A stretch of 56,804 nucleotides of DNA from Lutimaribacter degradans (GCF_023703375.1 NZ_JAMQGO010000016.1:1-56804); one strand, 5' to 3'; counted from the first letter of the stretch, positions 34,859 to 44,438 are shown. The notes: generated from the letters alone by a model not told the origin. Made by a program: numbers and translations.

Positions 34859-36235
34859 TCAGTCTGCAGAAGCTTGCTGCAGCAGCGGAGTGATCTGCCG
34901 TACGGTTGCGCGACGGTTGGCCAAACTTGCGTCCTCGGTTTCGACTTTGAGGAACTGCTCACCATAGCCTTGCACCAAGAGGTTTTCTGGCGCGATCGTA
35001 AAATTCTCCGACAGTGCGAGCGCTATTGTTTCGGCCCGGCGGTCCGACAGGGCGAGGTTGGACGCCGCGTCGCCCACGGGGTCTGTATGACCTTCGATCA
35101 GAAAGACTTCGCGCGGATTGGCGGATAGAATTTCTTCCATCGTGGTGCCAATGTCACTCAGGTTGTCGACCTGATCCTTGAAGATCGCCGCTGACCCGGT
35201 GGCGAAGTTGATGGTATCAAGGTCAATGCTGGGCACAAGGTTGCGGACTTCTTCATGCTCGCGGATCTGGCGCAGGCTGAAGCGCCGGTCCGGCTTGGTG
35301 TCGGCCTGCAGGGCTGCGCGCAGCGCCGCTTGACCGGCGGTACTGACAAGAATGCTATCGACCCCGGTGTAGGTGTTCAGTAGCGCCGCGTCGATGGACT
35401 CAGCCCGCACCGTATCGTCGAAAAGCTTCACTTCGGTGCCGTCCGCAGCTACCTGCGTTCGGCTCAGAACACGGCCTTCACCGTCGCGGACGGTGACAAC
35501 ATGGTCGCCGGCAGCACGGGCCACCAAAGTCCGTGTCGAGCCGTCAGAGAACGTCTCGGTGCGCACATTCACACCCTCGCGAAGCAGTAATGCGTTGTCG
35601 TCCTTATAGACGACAAGCTGTCCGTCACGGTTCACGACGACGCGGTCTCCGATGTTGGCGACAACCTCGCTGCCATCATCAAGCAAAGACCCCACGGCGG
35701 CGGAACCATGCTGACGCATGAATGACTTCTCGAAAGGGCTCATTTCGCCGTCTTTGGCCGCCGTCGCCTCGGCACCCTCTTCGCCAGCAAGTGTAGTGGA
35801 ACCGTCAACCTGTGTCCCGAACTCTTGGTTGCTCTTACGTGCGCCACCGGCGCCAATGGTGGTCTCGGTCACTTCAGTCGGCTCGGCATCGTCGCTTGCG
35901 CCTGCAACGGCCCCGGGATTGGCGCCATTACTTGCGTCTGCGGCGGAACCGGCGTTGGCGCCATCGCTTTTGCCTTCAGAGGACCCGGATGAGGTGCCAA
36001 CGCTTGCGTCTGCGGCGGAACCGGTGTTGGCGCCATCGCTTTTGCCTTCAGAGGACCCGGATGAGGTGCCAACGCTTGCGTCTGCGGCGGAACCGGTGTT
36101 GGCGCCATCGCTTTTGCCTGCAGAGGATCCGGATGAGGTGCCAACGCTCGCATTCTGCGCTGGCGAAACCTGCGGAAAGCTCAGGGCAAGTACGGCCACA
36201 AGAGCTGTTGTCGTGTAATAGTTTTTCCTTAACAT
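34859..36235 (-). CDS. OmpA-family outer membrane protein with N-terminal tandem repeats
   Basis: 458 residues. Signal peptide (TTTALVAVLALSFPQVSPAQ), then three 24-residue Ser/Gly/Ala-rich repeats of the form ASVGTSSGSSEGKSDGANTG plus SAAD, a variable acidic linker, a beta-rich part with VVANIGDRVVVNRDGQLVVY, and a C-terminal OmpA/peptidoglycan-binding domain (INFATGSAAI, IEGHTDPVGDAASNLALSDRRA). The Asp and Arg of the last motif contact peptidoglycan. ATG 36235 is chosen by the signal peptide and AGGAAAA upstream; a frame reaching 36388 is not used. A perfect EcfG-type promoter is 44 bases upstream. Role: cell-envelope anchoring under stress. Confidence 0.88.
   Translation of the reverse strand: MLRKNYYTTTALVAVLALSFPQVSPAQNASVGTSSGSSAGKSDGANTGSAADASVGTSSGSSEGKSDGANTGSAADASVGTSSGSSEGKSDGANAGSAADASNGANPGAVAGASDDAEPTEVTETTIGAGGARKSNQEFGTQVDGSTTLAGEEGAEATAAKDGEMSPFEKSFMRQHGSAAVGSLLDDGSEVVANIGDRVVVNRDGQLVVYKDDNALLLREGVNVRTETFSDGSTRTLVARAAGDHVVTVRDGEGRVLSRTQVAADGTEVKLFDDTVRAESIDAALLNTYTGVDSILVSTAGQAALRAALQADTKPDRRFSLRQIREHEEVRNLVPSIDLDTINFATGSAAIFKDQVDNLSDIGTTMEEILSANPREVFLIEGHTDPVGDAASNLALSDRRAETIALALSENFTIAPENLLVQGYGEQFLKVETEDASLANRRATVRQITPLLQQASAD
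35936..36151. repeat. Three tandem 72-bp repeats inside the OmpA-like gene
   Basis: Three near-identical 72-base units encode the 24-residue repeats. Copies differ by a few bases (SSAGKS versus SSEGKS, NTGS versus NAGS). The near identity suggests recent duplication and length variation between strains. Confidence 0.85.
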
Positions 36236-36278
36236 TTCGATTTTCCTATTTTTAAGAAGCAACGGGATTCTAAATCTA

Positions 36279-36303
36279 AACGCCGCAGGGCTGGTTTGGT
36301 TCC
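36279..36303 (-). promoter_or_regulatory. EcfG-type promoter of the OmpA-like gene
   Basis: Minus strand GGAAC (36299-36303), 16-base spacer, CGTT (36279-36282), 44 bases before ATG 36235. Exact consensus. Confidence 0.75.
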
Positions 36304-36953
36304 GCCGTCGACCGCTGAAACACCAACCTATTGAGTCACCTGGACGTGACTGTTCTTCTGGGTGGCGATCCACTTCAGCTTTGCGCAAGATGCTGCTTTG
36401 GATGAACCATCGTCCGTCTGATGTCGCTTCACGCGTTATGGACGACGCGAAGCTAATCGAGGTTCAGTATCGCGCGGGACGGGGGGCATGTCGGGGCTCT
36501 GAACGTGGCGGCCAGCTTTTCGCTGCGACCGCGCGGTTCGAGATCGAATTCCGCGATCCGCTCTCCGGACCAGTAAAGCACGTAGGCAAACTAGAGGCAT
36601 CCCGCCGCGATCCCAGGATCGCAAGCAGGATTCCGAGCCGACTGACCGCGCCCCATCGTTCGTCCATGTGACGCCCGCTCTCCATTTTCAGCGATACACG
36701 CGGGATCTGCTGGCCCTGGGTTGTGCCGGCGCGATGCCATCCCGTGTTTGGCGATTGACCCCTCGAGTGGCGTGCCTCGGTCACATCGGTTTCGGTCAAT
36801 AAATTCTGATCAGTCCCGATGCCCGGGTCGAGCCTAGCCCCGGACTGCCGCGGAACCGCCGGTCGTCCACCACCTTGATGGGTTGAGGATTTTCGGCGAG
36901 GGTCCACGCACAGGGGGCACTAGACCCTGACACTGGAAAAGGGGGTAAAAGCC
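36304..36953. other. Intergenic stretch without a supported gene
   Basis: Frames on both strands were read; a minus-strand frame at 36464-36907 shows no family likeness and no ribosome site. GGAAC at 36850 lacks CGTT at the right spacing. Should contain the promoter of the 36954 gene. Confidence 0.45.
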
Positions 36954-37958
36954 ATGACACGATTTCGAAAGCCGGGTCTGAGCGAGCGCTTTTCGCAACT
37001 GGGCTATCTGCTCAAGCACACGGCGACCATCGTTGGCCGCGACCGGGACATCCTCACGCCGGTGATGCGCATCATCCTCTTCTCGGTGATCCTGGTGACG
37101 CTCTTCTTCGCGATGATTTTTTCCTATGTTGTCGAGGCGAACGGGACCGGTACGTTGCTCTTGTTGGCGTGGCTCGGCGCGGCCTTTTACCATTTCTTCT
37201 ACTTCAACCGCCAGGAACTAGCGTTGAGCTGGCTCGTCTTCGAAACGGCGGCCGGTCGGGATCGCAGCTTTTCCGAAGCGACCGACCATGCAGGTAAACT
37301 CGGCGGGCAGATACGCATACTGGCCTTTCTGGACATGGCGGCAGCCTGGATCGCGTGGCGGCGCGGCAACTCGAACAACAACGGCCTTCTGACCAACCTT
37401 GTGCTCGGCGCGATGACGGAAGGCTGGGACCTCGTGAATCATTTCCTCCTGCCTGCCTTCGCCGTGGACGGTGTGGGGTTTCGGGACGGCATGGGCAAGC
37501 TGCGCGCAACGCGCGAGAACGTCCCCGAAACCCTGGTGGGTGTCTTCGGGATTGACGTGATCGGCCGCGTCGTCGCCACCATCGTGGCGCCGCTTTACAT
37601 CCTGCTGATCCTTGTCGGCCTGATCGTCGGCGTCTGGGCCAGCGGCACGATGCCCGCGGCCTTCGAGGCCGGTCGCTTGGGCGACGTCCTGCCGCCAGCA
37701 GCATTCGACTATCTGCCGGTATCGGCGGCCAGCGTGTTCAACTGGCTTCCGCTCTTCGTCTGCATATTTCTCGGCAAGTTCGTATCCTCCGTCTTCAAAC
37801 GCGTGGTCACGGCGGTGAAGGTGATCTACTTCACGCTGTTTTACGCCCGCATCCTACACTCCGAGGATCTGGCTCCCGATATCCGGGACGAGTTGGAAAG
37901 CTATCTGTCTTTCGGCGGCAAGGATGACGACGACGCGCCCGGCGCCGTCCCGACCTGA
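36954..37958 (+). CDS. Uncharacterised integral membrane protein
   Basis: 334 residues. Membrane segments are apparent near 38-62, 66-82, 120-140, 200-230 and 255-280, with a conserved-looking RLHSEDLAPDI-like YARILHSEDLAPDIRD at the C-terminus followed by an acidic tail. RBS-like GGGGG lies at 36941-36947 region. I do not recognise the family with certainty; it resembles the DUF6159-type membrane proteins. It sits among envelope and stress genes. No enzymatic motifs seen. Confidence 0.65.
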   Translation: MTRFRKPGLSERFSQLGYLLKHTATIVGRDRDILTPVMRIILFSVILVTLFFAMIFSYVVEANGTGTLLLLAWLGAAFYHFFYFNRQELALSWLVFETAAGRDRSFSEATDHAGKLGGQIRILAFLDMAAAWIAWRRGNSNNNGLLTNLVLGAMTEGWDLVNHFLLPAFAVDGVGFRDGMGKLRATRENVPETLVGVFGIDVIGRVVATIVAPLYILLILVGLIVGVWASGTMPAAFEAGRLGDVLPPAAFDYLPVSAASVFNWLPLFVCIFLGKFVSSVFKRVVTAVKVIYFTLFYARILHSEDLAPDIRDELESYLSFGGKDDDDAPGAVPT

Positions 37959-37976
37959 CAGTTGCGTGCACGCGCC

Positions 37977-38007
37977 ATGGCCCGCAGGGTTTGCCGCTGC
38001 GGGCCAT
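37977..38007 (+). terminator. Hairpin after the 36954 membrane-protein gene
   Basis: ATGGCCCGCAG and CTGCGGGCCAT form a perfect 11-bp stem around a 9-base loop, 19 bases after the stop. No T-run follows. Confidence 0.5.
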
Positions 38008-38224
38008 CGCCAGAAGCGTTTAGAGAGTTCAGGGCGCGCGCTATTTGTCGCAGCGAATTCCACGTGACTGTTGAGGGTTCGCCGGCTGGCACGAGCCAAG
38101 CGCCTGGGAGGCCAAGGACACTTAAAGAGACGTTGATCTGGCCGTCCCCGGACACGCTCATGGCAATGGGTCGCGACAATGGACTCCAGCAGATCTGGTG
38201 CTGATTGAGAGTGGAGTCGCAGGG

Positions 38225-38884
38225 TCAGTTCAGCGGTGTGAGATCCAGCGCGGCTCTGATCGACGTGATTGCGGACTCGACCATTTCGGGGTTGGCGCTT
38301 GCGCCTTCAGCCAAAGCGCGCAATGTCGAGCGTTGGTCGTCACTCAGCGTCTCGCTGTTGTCGATCAGGGCGAGGATCTCGTCACGATCAAAATTCGCCG
38401 GGGTCAGCCATTCTTCTGGTTCGGTTCCGCTCGCAACGGTATTGTCAGTTTCGGTTTCCGCCGTCGCGTTAAGCGCCCCGGTAGAACCGTCGGAACTGGC
38501 ATCATCAATGACCCGGACCGTTGTCGTGATCTCATTCGGATCGAGTATGGTCGGCTCCCCATTTTCGGATGTCACCACGATTGCGCCTTCGGTGATTTCA
38601 TCGCCGACCACGGTGCGATCATCATCGACACCTTCGGCCTCACGCGATTGCTCATCGGTGCTTTCGCCAGGCAAGGATTCAGCCTTTTGCGTCTCGCGAG
38701 CCTTCTGATCGGCGGCCCTGTCTTTATCTTCGCGCGCGGCTTTTTCTTTTCGCTCTGATTCTGCCGCCTGTTCGATGCGTTGCTCCTCCAGCCGGGCATT
38801 CTCGGACTGGGCGCTGAACCAGAAGGCGCCGCCGATAACGACAGCGGCTGCGACGACGATGGATATGATAATACCTGGGCGCAT
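38225..38884 (-). CDS. Membrane-anchored acidic protein of unknown function
   Basis: 219 residues. One N-terminal membrane segment (IIISIVVAAAVVIGGAFWF), a charged coiled-coil region with Glu, Lys and Gln from about 28-75, an acidic middle and a helical C-terminus (DRDEILALIDNSETLSDDQR). No known domain recognised. It is probably anchored in the inner membrane facing the periplasm. A GGAAC-N16-AGTT site (one mismatch from the EcfG consensus) lies about 105 bases upstream. Confidence 0.6.
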   Translation of the reverse strand: MRPGIIISIVVAAAVVIGGAFWFSAQSENARLEEQRIEQAAESERKEKAAREDKDRAADQKARETQKAESLPGESTDEQSREAEGVDDDRTVVGDEITEGAIVVTSENGEPTILDPNEITTTVRVIDDASSDGSTGALNATAETETDNTVASGTEPEEWLTPANFDRDEILALIDNSETLSDDQRSTLRALAEGASANPEMVESAITSIRAALDLTPLN

Positions 38885-38987
38885 GGGTTGACCTACTCTT
38901 GTTCTTTGTCCCGGCAGTGGCTTCTGGCCGCTGATCGAGCAGTTGCGGTGGTCGCGTCGCGGAATGCCGCGAGGCGGATATTATCAT

Positions 38988-39012
38988 AACTGCCGACGGT
39001 CGTTTTCGTTCC
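38988..39012 (-). promoter_or_regulatory. Possible EcfG-type promoter, one mismatch
   Basis: Minus strand GGAAC (39008-39012), 16-base spacer, AGTT (38988-38991) upstream of the 38884 start. C to A in the -10 box. Confidence 0.4.
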
Positions 39013-39177
39013 TTCCGCGGTTTCCGTACGCGTTGGCGCATCATCGCCCTCGGTCAAGATATGGGACCGGAGTATGGAATACGGCTCCATCGGCGGGTGC
39101 GCTGCATTCCCGCCCATCAGGGGGAGTATGTTTTGCAAACAATACCAGTGCCTTAACGAATGCCTAAAATGAATTCC

Positions 39178-39202
39178 GGAACGAATGGCGCAATTTCCTG
39201 TT
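39178..39202 (+). promoter_or_regulatory. Possible EcfG-type promoter, one mismatch
   Basis: GGAAC (39178-39182), 16-base spacer, TGTT (39199-39202), 38 bases before the ATG at 39241. C to T in the -10 box. Confidence 0.45.
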
Positions 39203-39240
39203 GTCAAAGGTGATCGAACCGAAACATTAGGAGACTCACC

Positions 39241-40239
39241 ATGTTGAAAAAAACCACTCGCGTCGCGCTTCTGGGTTCAGTCGCTGCACTCGCATTCAGC
39301 ACTGCCCACGCCCAGACCAATGACCCGTCCGAAAGCAATATTGACACCGAAGCCTGTGTCACCCTGGCCGAACGCCTTGCGAGCGACGTAGACGTTGATG
39401 CGGAAGTGCGCACCGAAGTCGAAGATGTCATCGCCACAGGAGACGTGACACAATGTCAGGTGCTTTTCACCGCATGGGAGAGAGAAGGCACGGTGACCCG
39501 AGAGTCACTTGAGATGGTGGGCACTGACACGGTAACCCAGCGCATGGTCGTGCAGCAGGAAATCGAGGTCGACGCAGACGTTGCGGTTTATCAGCCGCCC
39601 GCCGAAGTTGATGTCGATACCGGCACGCCCGAGGTCAGCTGGTCCATGCCGCGCCAGACCCTTACCATTGATGAGCAGGCGCCGCAGATCATCGTCCGTC
39701 AGGGCCGGGCCACCGTGAATGTTGAGGTTCCCCAGCCGCGCGTTTCGGTCATGTTTCCGGAGCCTGAAATCATCGTCACCTGGCCTGATTCAACAATCGA
39801 CATGTCTGAAATCAGCCCGAAGATCGAGGTTCGTATCCCCGAGCCGAAGGTCACCGTCAACATGCCGGATCCGGTAATCGAATTGACCATCGGCGGCTCT
39901 GAGCCGGCCGACCTGGTCGAACTCGATGACGGACGGTTTGCCCCGAAAGGCGCAACGAAAGAGGACCTACAGCCTCGTATCTCGATCCAGCAGCGCGAAG
40001 CGAAGGTTACCCCGAACCAAGAGGCCAAAGCGCCTGAAATCGTCGTCAACCGGGGTGAACCGAAGGTTACGTACGAAGGCGAAGAGCCCGAAGTGTCCGT
40101 GGAAATCATCGGTGAGCCCGAGATCCGTGTCTCCCCAGGGCAGCGCGACGGCGAGGCGAATGTGACAATCCGTAGCGACGCCGCTGAACGTGAGGAACGG
40201 ACCAGATTGTCCCAGGAAGACGATCAGATCAGCGACTGA
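39241..40239 (+). CDS. Periplasmic repeat protein of unknown function
   Basis: 332 residues with a signal peptide (VALLGSVAALAFSTAHAQ). The middle and C-terminal parts consist of short beta-like units in which a Pro-x-Val/Ile pattern recurs: PQIIVRQ, PRVSVMFPEPEIIV, PKIEVRIPEPKVTVNMPDP, PEIVVNRGEPKV, PEVSVEIIGEPEI. This spacing suggests a regular beta-solenoid-like or fibre-like fold. An N-terminal Cys pair lies in EACVTL and TQCQVL. AGGAG precedes ATG 39241. No known family is assigned with confidence; proteins like this occur in Rhodobacterales. Possible stress promoter upstream. Confidence 0.65.
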   Translation: MLKKTTRVALLGSVAALAFSTAHAQTNDPSESNIDTEACVTLAERLASDVDVDAEVRTEVEDVIATGDVTQCQVLFTAWEREGTVTRESLEMVGTDTVTQRMVVQQEIEVDADVAVYQPPAEVDVDTGTPEVSWSMPRQTLTIDEQAPQIIVRQGRATVNVEVPQPRVSVMFPEPEIIVTWPDSTIDMSEISPKIEVRIPEPKVTVNMPDPVIELTIGGSEPADLVELDDGRFAPKGATKEDLQPRISIQQREAKVTPNQEAKAPEIVVNRGEPKVTYEGEEPEVSVEIIGEPEIRVSPGQRDGEANVTIRSDAAEREERTRLSQEDDQISD

Positions 40240-40290
40240 TCAGGCTGCCCCAGCCGGACCACGTGCCCGGCCATGCGACAACCAGGAAAA

Positions 40291-40320
40291 CGGCATCTCC
40301 ATCTCACAATGGAGGTGCCG
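40291..40320 (+). terminator. Hairpin after the 39241 gene
   Basis: CGGCATCTCCAT and ATGGAGGTGCCG form a 12-bp stem with one G-T pair and a 6-base loop, 52 bases after the stop. The rest of 40240-40597 holds no supported gene. Confidence 0.5.
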
Positions 40321-40597
40321 CTTGACCTGGGGCTTGCGTCATGACCAAGCCGATTTGCCTTTTCGACGGGGGGGTCGACGTTGAAGCTTGTCTCGGAAGC
40401 ATGGGTTTCATGGCAGCGGTCGCGGTCGGCGCGGTTCAAGCACGCGCAAAACCACTGGGCGCCGGGCTGCGTTCCGAAGAACCGACTTTTCCGGACAGCC
40501 TGCCCGAAGGGCACGTCAAAAGGTCTTGGCGCCTTTCCGGCCTTGCGCGGAAATTGGAAGCAACTGGCCCAGAAAAACCATCCACAGGAGTCCGGGC

Positions 40598-42082
40598 ATG
40601 GAAGAAAGAACACCCATTCTGCGACCGGGCGAGACGTGCTGGCGCATCGAGACGGCCGACCGCTTGGCGGTGATCGTTGACGCCGCTGACTACTTTACCA
40701 CTTTGCACGAAGTCATGCAGAAGGCGCAGCACAGTGTCATCATGATCGGCTGGGAGTTCGACACAAGGATCGACCTTGATCCGCGAAAGGAAGCGGACGA
40801 TGTGCCCAAGCGCATGGGCAGGTTTCTCAGCTGGCTGGCGTGTCGCCGCCCCGACCTGAATATCTATCTTCTGCAATGGGATGTGGGCCTTCTGTCGACG
40901 CTCTGGCGCGGGTCGACACCCCTCAGGCTCGTCGATTGGATCCTGCGGCGGCGCATTCGCCTGAAGCTTGACCACGCGCACCCCTCAGGCTCGGCGCATC
41001 ATCAAAAGATCATTGTTATCGACGATGCGCTTGCGTTCTGTGGTGGAATAGACGCCACCGCAGACAGGTGGGACACACCCGAGCATTTGGATGATAGCCC
41101 GTTCCGAAGACGCCCCACCACGAAACGCCCCTATGATCCGTGGCACGATGCAACGACCGCCGTCGATGGCGACGCTGCGCGGGCGTTGGGTGAACTCGCA
41201 CGTACAAGGTGGGAACGTGCGACCGGCGAGCGGATCCCGCCAACGCGTGCAGCAACGCCCCTCTGGCCGTCGAGCCTGGTTCCCATGATAAAGAACGCCC
41301 GAGTGGCGATTTCCCGCACCGAACCAGCCTATGCCGGGCATGGAGAAATCCACGAGATCGAGGCGCTCTATCTTGCGATCATTTCAGCGACGCGCCGCGT
41401 GCTCTACATCGAAAGCCAATACTTTGCGTCGCGGGTTCTGGCCGAGGCGATTGCCGCCCGGCTGGGGGAGCCGGACGGGCCGGAATTCATCGTGATCAAT
41501 CCAGAAACGAGCGATGGCTGGCTCGAGGAAAATACGATGGGGTCAGCCCGGGCCCGGTTGCTCGAACTTGTGCGCAAGGCCGATATTCATGGCCGATTCC
41601 GGCTCTATACGCCCGTGACACGGCACGGGGCACCGATCTATGTGCATGCCAAGATCGTCATCATGGATGATACGCTCATGCGCGTCGGATCGTCCAACCT
41701 CAACAATCGGTCGCTGGGGTTCGACACCGAGTGTGATTTGTCCGTCGAGGCCAGACCGGGGATGCCGGGTGAGGATCGGCTCAGGATGAAGATCGCGGGG
41801 CTGCGCAACGGGCTGCTTGCCGAGCACCTGGAAGTTGACGTGCAAGTGGTGGATCAGGCCGTGGATGCCGCGGAGGGGTCGTTGATCGGGGCCGTTGAGG
41901 CGCTGCGCGGTACTGGCCGGTCACTGGTTGCTTTTGTGCCGCCGGATTTCGGCTACGTCGGGGACAAAGTCCTGCGGGAGAACAACCTGCTGGATCCTGA
42001 GCGTCCCGCGCGCCGCCGGTGGCGCAGACTTCGGCAAGGTATGTGCCTTCCCCTGGGCCAAGCCGGCAAGAAAATCACCTGA
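40598..42082 (+). CDS. Phospholipase D-family protein (two HKD motifs)
   Basis: 494 residues. Two HxKx4D motifs are complete: His135-Lys137-Asp142 in HHQKIIVIDD and His350-Lys352-Asp357 in HAKIVIMDD, followed by GSSNLNNRS, so both halves of a PLD active site are intact. Such enzymes hydrolyse or exchange phospholipid headgroups; no signal peptide is evident. ATG 40598 is preferred, with AGGAG near 40585-40589 and similarity beginning here; a frame extends to 40388. It converges on the MscS channel gene with 28 bases between stops. Membrane remodelling under stress is a reasonable guess from context. Confidence 0.88.
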   Translation: MEERTPILRPGETCWRIETADRLAVIVDAADYFTTLHEVMQKAQHSVIMIGWEFDTRIDLDPRKEADDVPKRMGRFLSWLACRRPDLNIYLLQWDVGLLSTLWRGSTPLRLVDWILRRRIRLKLDHAHPSGSAHHQKIIVIDDALAFCGGIDATADRWDTPEHLDDSPFRRRPTTKRPYDPWHDATTAVDGDAARALGELARTRWERATGERIPPTRAATPLWPSSLVPMIKNARVAISRTEPAYAGHGEIHEIEALYLAIISATRRVLYIESQYFASRVLAEAIAARLGEPDGPEFIVINPETSDGWLEENTMGSARARLLELVRKADIHGRFRLYTPVTRHGAPIYVHAKIVIMDDTLMRVGSSNLNNRSLGFDTECDLSVEARPGMPGEDRLRMKIAGLRNGLLAEHLEVDVQVVDQAVDAAEGSLIGAVEALRGTGRSLVAFVPPDFGYVGDKVLRENNLLDPERPARRRWRRLRQGMCLPLGQAGKKIT

Positions 42083-42110
42083 CCGATGAGAGGGCCGCGC
42101 CCTCACCGGG

Positions 42111-43805
42111 CTATAGATTGATGCGCTCGCGCCACCACCACTCGGGGTGTTCGCGGCGAACGAAATTTACCAGTTCTTCGCGTAGGCGCATTTCGATTGT
42201 CCAAGCCTTCCAAGGGTTCGGGGCCATCGCATAGAACTCAATGGTCAGGCCATTTGACGAATGACCCGTCAGGTAGGCGAATAGCTGGTCGTGCTCGATC
42301 ACTTCAGGATCGGCCTTGCCGAGGGCCACGAATTTCTTGCGCAGGACATCCACATCGGCCATCGGGTCAAGGACCATCTGGATGGTGCAGATCATGCGCT
42401 CATTTATGACCGACCAGTTCCTGAATGGATAAGACAGGAAATACTTGACCGGCACGATGATACGTCGCTCGTCCCAGGTGCGCAGCCGGATGAAGGTAAA
42501 GAAAATCGCTTCGACAATACACCAGTCGCCCTCGTAATGTATGCTGTCGCCAATCCGGACAGGCTTTGCGATCGCGATCTGCAAGGACGCGACCATGTTG
42601 CCGAGCGTGGCCTGCCCGGCAATGCCAAGGATCACCGTCAACACACCCGCCGAGGCAAGCAGTGTAACGCCGATATCGGCGAAAAGGTTGAATTGCATCA
42701 GTACGAAAACGATCGAGAAACCAACCGTGGCAACCAGCACCACCCGACGCAAAGCATACATGGAGGTATAGAACTCGCGTTCGGACGAACTTGGCGTATC
42801 GTAAGCGTTGCCCAGATGTCTTCGGGTCAAGTGGTCAAGCAACGCATCGATGCTGCGCAGGGCGGCAAGGCAGAAGCCGACGACAGCCAGCATCACCAGC
42901 GCAAGTCCGATGATCATGGTCGCCTGTCCGGAAAAGGAAACTGCGAATCCCAAAAGCCACTTCGCCGTCACCGAGGCTGTGACCAGCGAAAGCGGCAGCG
43001 CCGCGCGTTCGAATACGCGATGCTGTATGCGATCTGATGACATGTACCTCCCAAGGCCGACAAGCCAGGAGGTCAAAAAGCCCACAAGGATTACGACGGA
43101 AATCAGCAGGGGCAGGGCGATCCATTCCCAAAGCTGCAGCCCGCCGAATTCGCCTTTCAAGGATCTAGGAATATGGGATTCCAGGGCCGTTGGGCCGAAA
43201 GCATCGTGGAGCATGTCGATATTGGCGACCGTGTCGGTCGAGATCAACCAGACTGGAACATGCGCTTCGCCCTCCGGCGTTTTCTCAGCGTAACGACCAA
43301 GCCGTATGGCGTAGGTGTCACCGGCGACCTCAAGCTCTTCGAGAAGGAAATCCCGCCTCGGTTCCGAATGCTGTTGATCAGTGGTGCTGTCGGGCGACCG
43401 CGCGTCCGCCTCGGGCGGAATGTCCGCCCAATCGATCAGGAGTTTTCGGTCGATCGTCGAGGCGAGTTTGGCTGCGAGGTCGTGACCGCGCGATTTCTGT
43501 TCTTCTTCGGGCAGTTTTGAAAGGTTCAGGAAATGCATGGCGGTTTCGAAATCGCCCGTTTCCGCAAGCTCAAGAAAGCTTCTGAGCGCGACACGGGGCG
43601 AGCTCCGGTCCATTTCACTCGGCGGCGCGTCAAGGCCCGGATTGATCGCCTCGGTTTCGTACCAGAGCTCCGGGTTGTCCTGTGCTGCAAGCGGCGCAGT
43701 TATGGCAAGCATCGCGACCATGCATGCACACAGCAGCAGAAGATATCGTTTGGCTGGGGTGGCCTCAGCGTTCATCGAACGGGGCCGAATGGGGCGGACA
43801 TGCAT
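42111..43805 (-). CDS. Mechanosensitive ion channel of the MscS family
   Basis: 564 residues. A signal-like segment near the start (LLLLCACMVAMLAITAPLAAQ), a periplasmic domain of about 160 residues, several membrane helices between about 230 and 400, and an MscS pore/beta domain: ASAGVLTVILGIAGQATLGNMVASLQIAIAKPVRIGD contains the glycine/alanine-rich pore helix and the following loop. The periplasmic part makes it longer than MscS itself (286 residues), as in larger MscS-like channels. ATG 43805 has GAAGAG upstream; ATG 43775 is a less supported alternative. It should release solutes on osmotic down-shock. Confidence 0.9.
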   Translation of the reverse strand: MHVRPIRPRSMNAEATPAKRYLLLLCACMVAMLAITAPLAAQDNPELWYETEAINPGLDAPPSEMDRSSPRVALRSFLELAETGDFETAMHFLNLSKLPEEEQKSRGHDLAAKLASTIDRKLLIDWADIPPEADARSPDSTTDQQHSEPRRDFLLEELEVAGDTYAIRLGRYAEKTPEGEAHVPVWLISTDTVANIDMLHDAFGPTALESHIPRSLKGEFGGLQLWEWIALPLLISVVILVGFLTSWLVGLGRYMSSDRIQHRVFERAALPLSLVTASVTAKWLLGFAVSFSGQATMIIGLALVMLAVVGFCLAALRSIDALLDHLTRRHLGNAYDTPSSSEREFYTSMYALRRVVLVATVGFSIVFVLMQFNLFADIGVTLLASAGVLTVILGIAGQATLGNMVASLQIAIAKPVRIGDSIHYEGDWCIVEAIFFTFIRLRTWDERRIIVPVKYFLSYPFRNWSVINERMICTIQMVLDPMADVDVLRKKFVALGKADPEVIEHDQLFAYLTGHSSNGLTIEFYAMAPNPWKAWTIEMRLREELVNFVRREHPEWWWRERINL

Positions 43806-43987
43806 AACTCTTCATTTGAAAAACGCGTGATTTGATCTTCCTGCCACGACACCGATGAATGTGTGACGCGGCCAGAAAGGCAGTTGACCGGCGACTTCTG
43901 TCGTAAGCTCTTGCAAGGTAGGAAAAAACGCAAGAAACGGCCGGAGATCGTCGGCCGCTTCCGCGCAGGCGTAATCGGTCAAGGGTA

Positions 43988-44185
43988 TCAGGCGGTTTTC
44001 GCCCAATCGTCGACCTGCTTTTCGGCCTCTTCCTTGCCCAGGGCGTATTTTTCCTGAACCTTGCCGACCAGTTTCTCGCGCTCACCGTTGACCTGTTGCA
44101 GATCGTCGTCGGTCAGTTCGCCCCACTTGGCCTTTGCGCTGCCAGTGGTCTGTTTCCATTTACCTTTGATGCTATCCCAGTTCAT
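43988..44185 (-). CDS. CsbD-family stress protein
   Basis: 65 residues, nearly the full CsbD domain: MNWDSIKGKWKQTTGSAKAK, WGELTDDDLQQVNGE and KYALGKEEAEKQVDDW. Small, highly charged, soluble; the family is induced by general stress in many bacteria but its molecular role is unclear. Start ATG 44185 has GGAGAG upstream; a longer frame to 44734 is not used. A perfect EcfG-type promoter is 36 bases upstream. Confidence 0.93.
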   Translation of the reverse strand: MNWDSIKGKWKQTTGSAKAKWGELTDDDLQQVNGEREKLVGKVQEKYALGKEEAEKQVDDWAKTA

Positions 44186-44220
44186 CGGTCTCTCCATGTG
44201 TTGGTTGCGGACAGTGTGAT

Positions 44221-44245
44221 AACGCCACGGCCGCCAGATAGTTCC
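44221..44245 (-). promoter_or_regulatory. EcfG-type promoter of the CsbD gene
   Basis: Minus strand GGAAC (44241-44245), 16-base spacer, CGTT (44221-44224), 36 bases from ATG 44185. Exact consensus. Confidence 0.78.
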
Positions 44246-44438
44246 ATCGTCCAGTGAGATACCCGCCCGCGTGGTGGGGCAGCCCAACAGTCGGGTCTGC
44301 GGCCGCTTCAGGTTCAGCACATGCTGCCACGATCCCGCCAACAACGGTACGGTCGTCGGTCGTGGTAGATGTGCCTGCTGTCGCTTGGGAGTTCTTCCGC
44401 CAGTTGGCGCAGGCAAACGGATCAATGCGGGGGATTTC

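Noticed and set aside
36464..36907. 147-codon minus-strand frame
   Set aside because: No ribosome site, no domain, low-complexity composition.
42291..43037. 248-codon plus-strand frame inside the MscS gene
   Set aside because: Antisense to a well-recognised MscS pore region, no family likeness.
43812..44006. Small 64-codon minus frame overlapping the end of the CsbD gene
   Set aside because: No ribosome site or family; probably chance. Kept only as a possibility.
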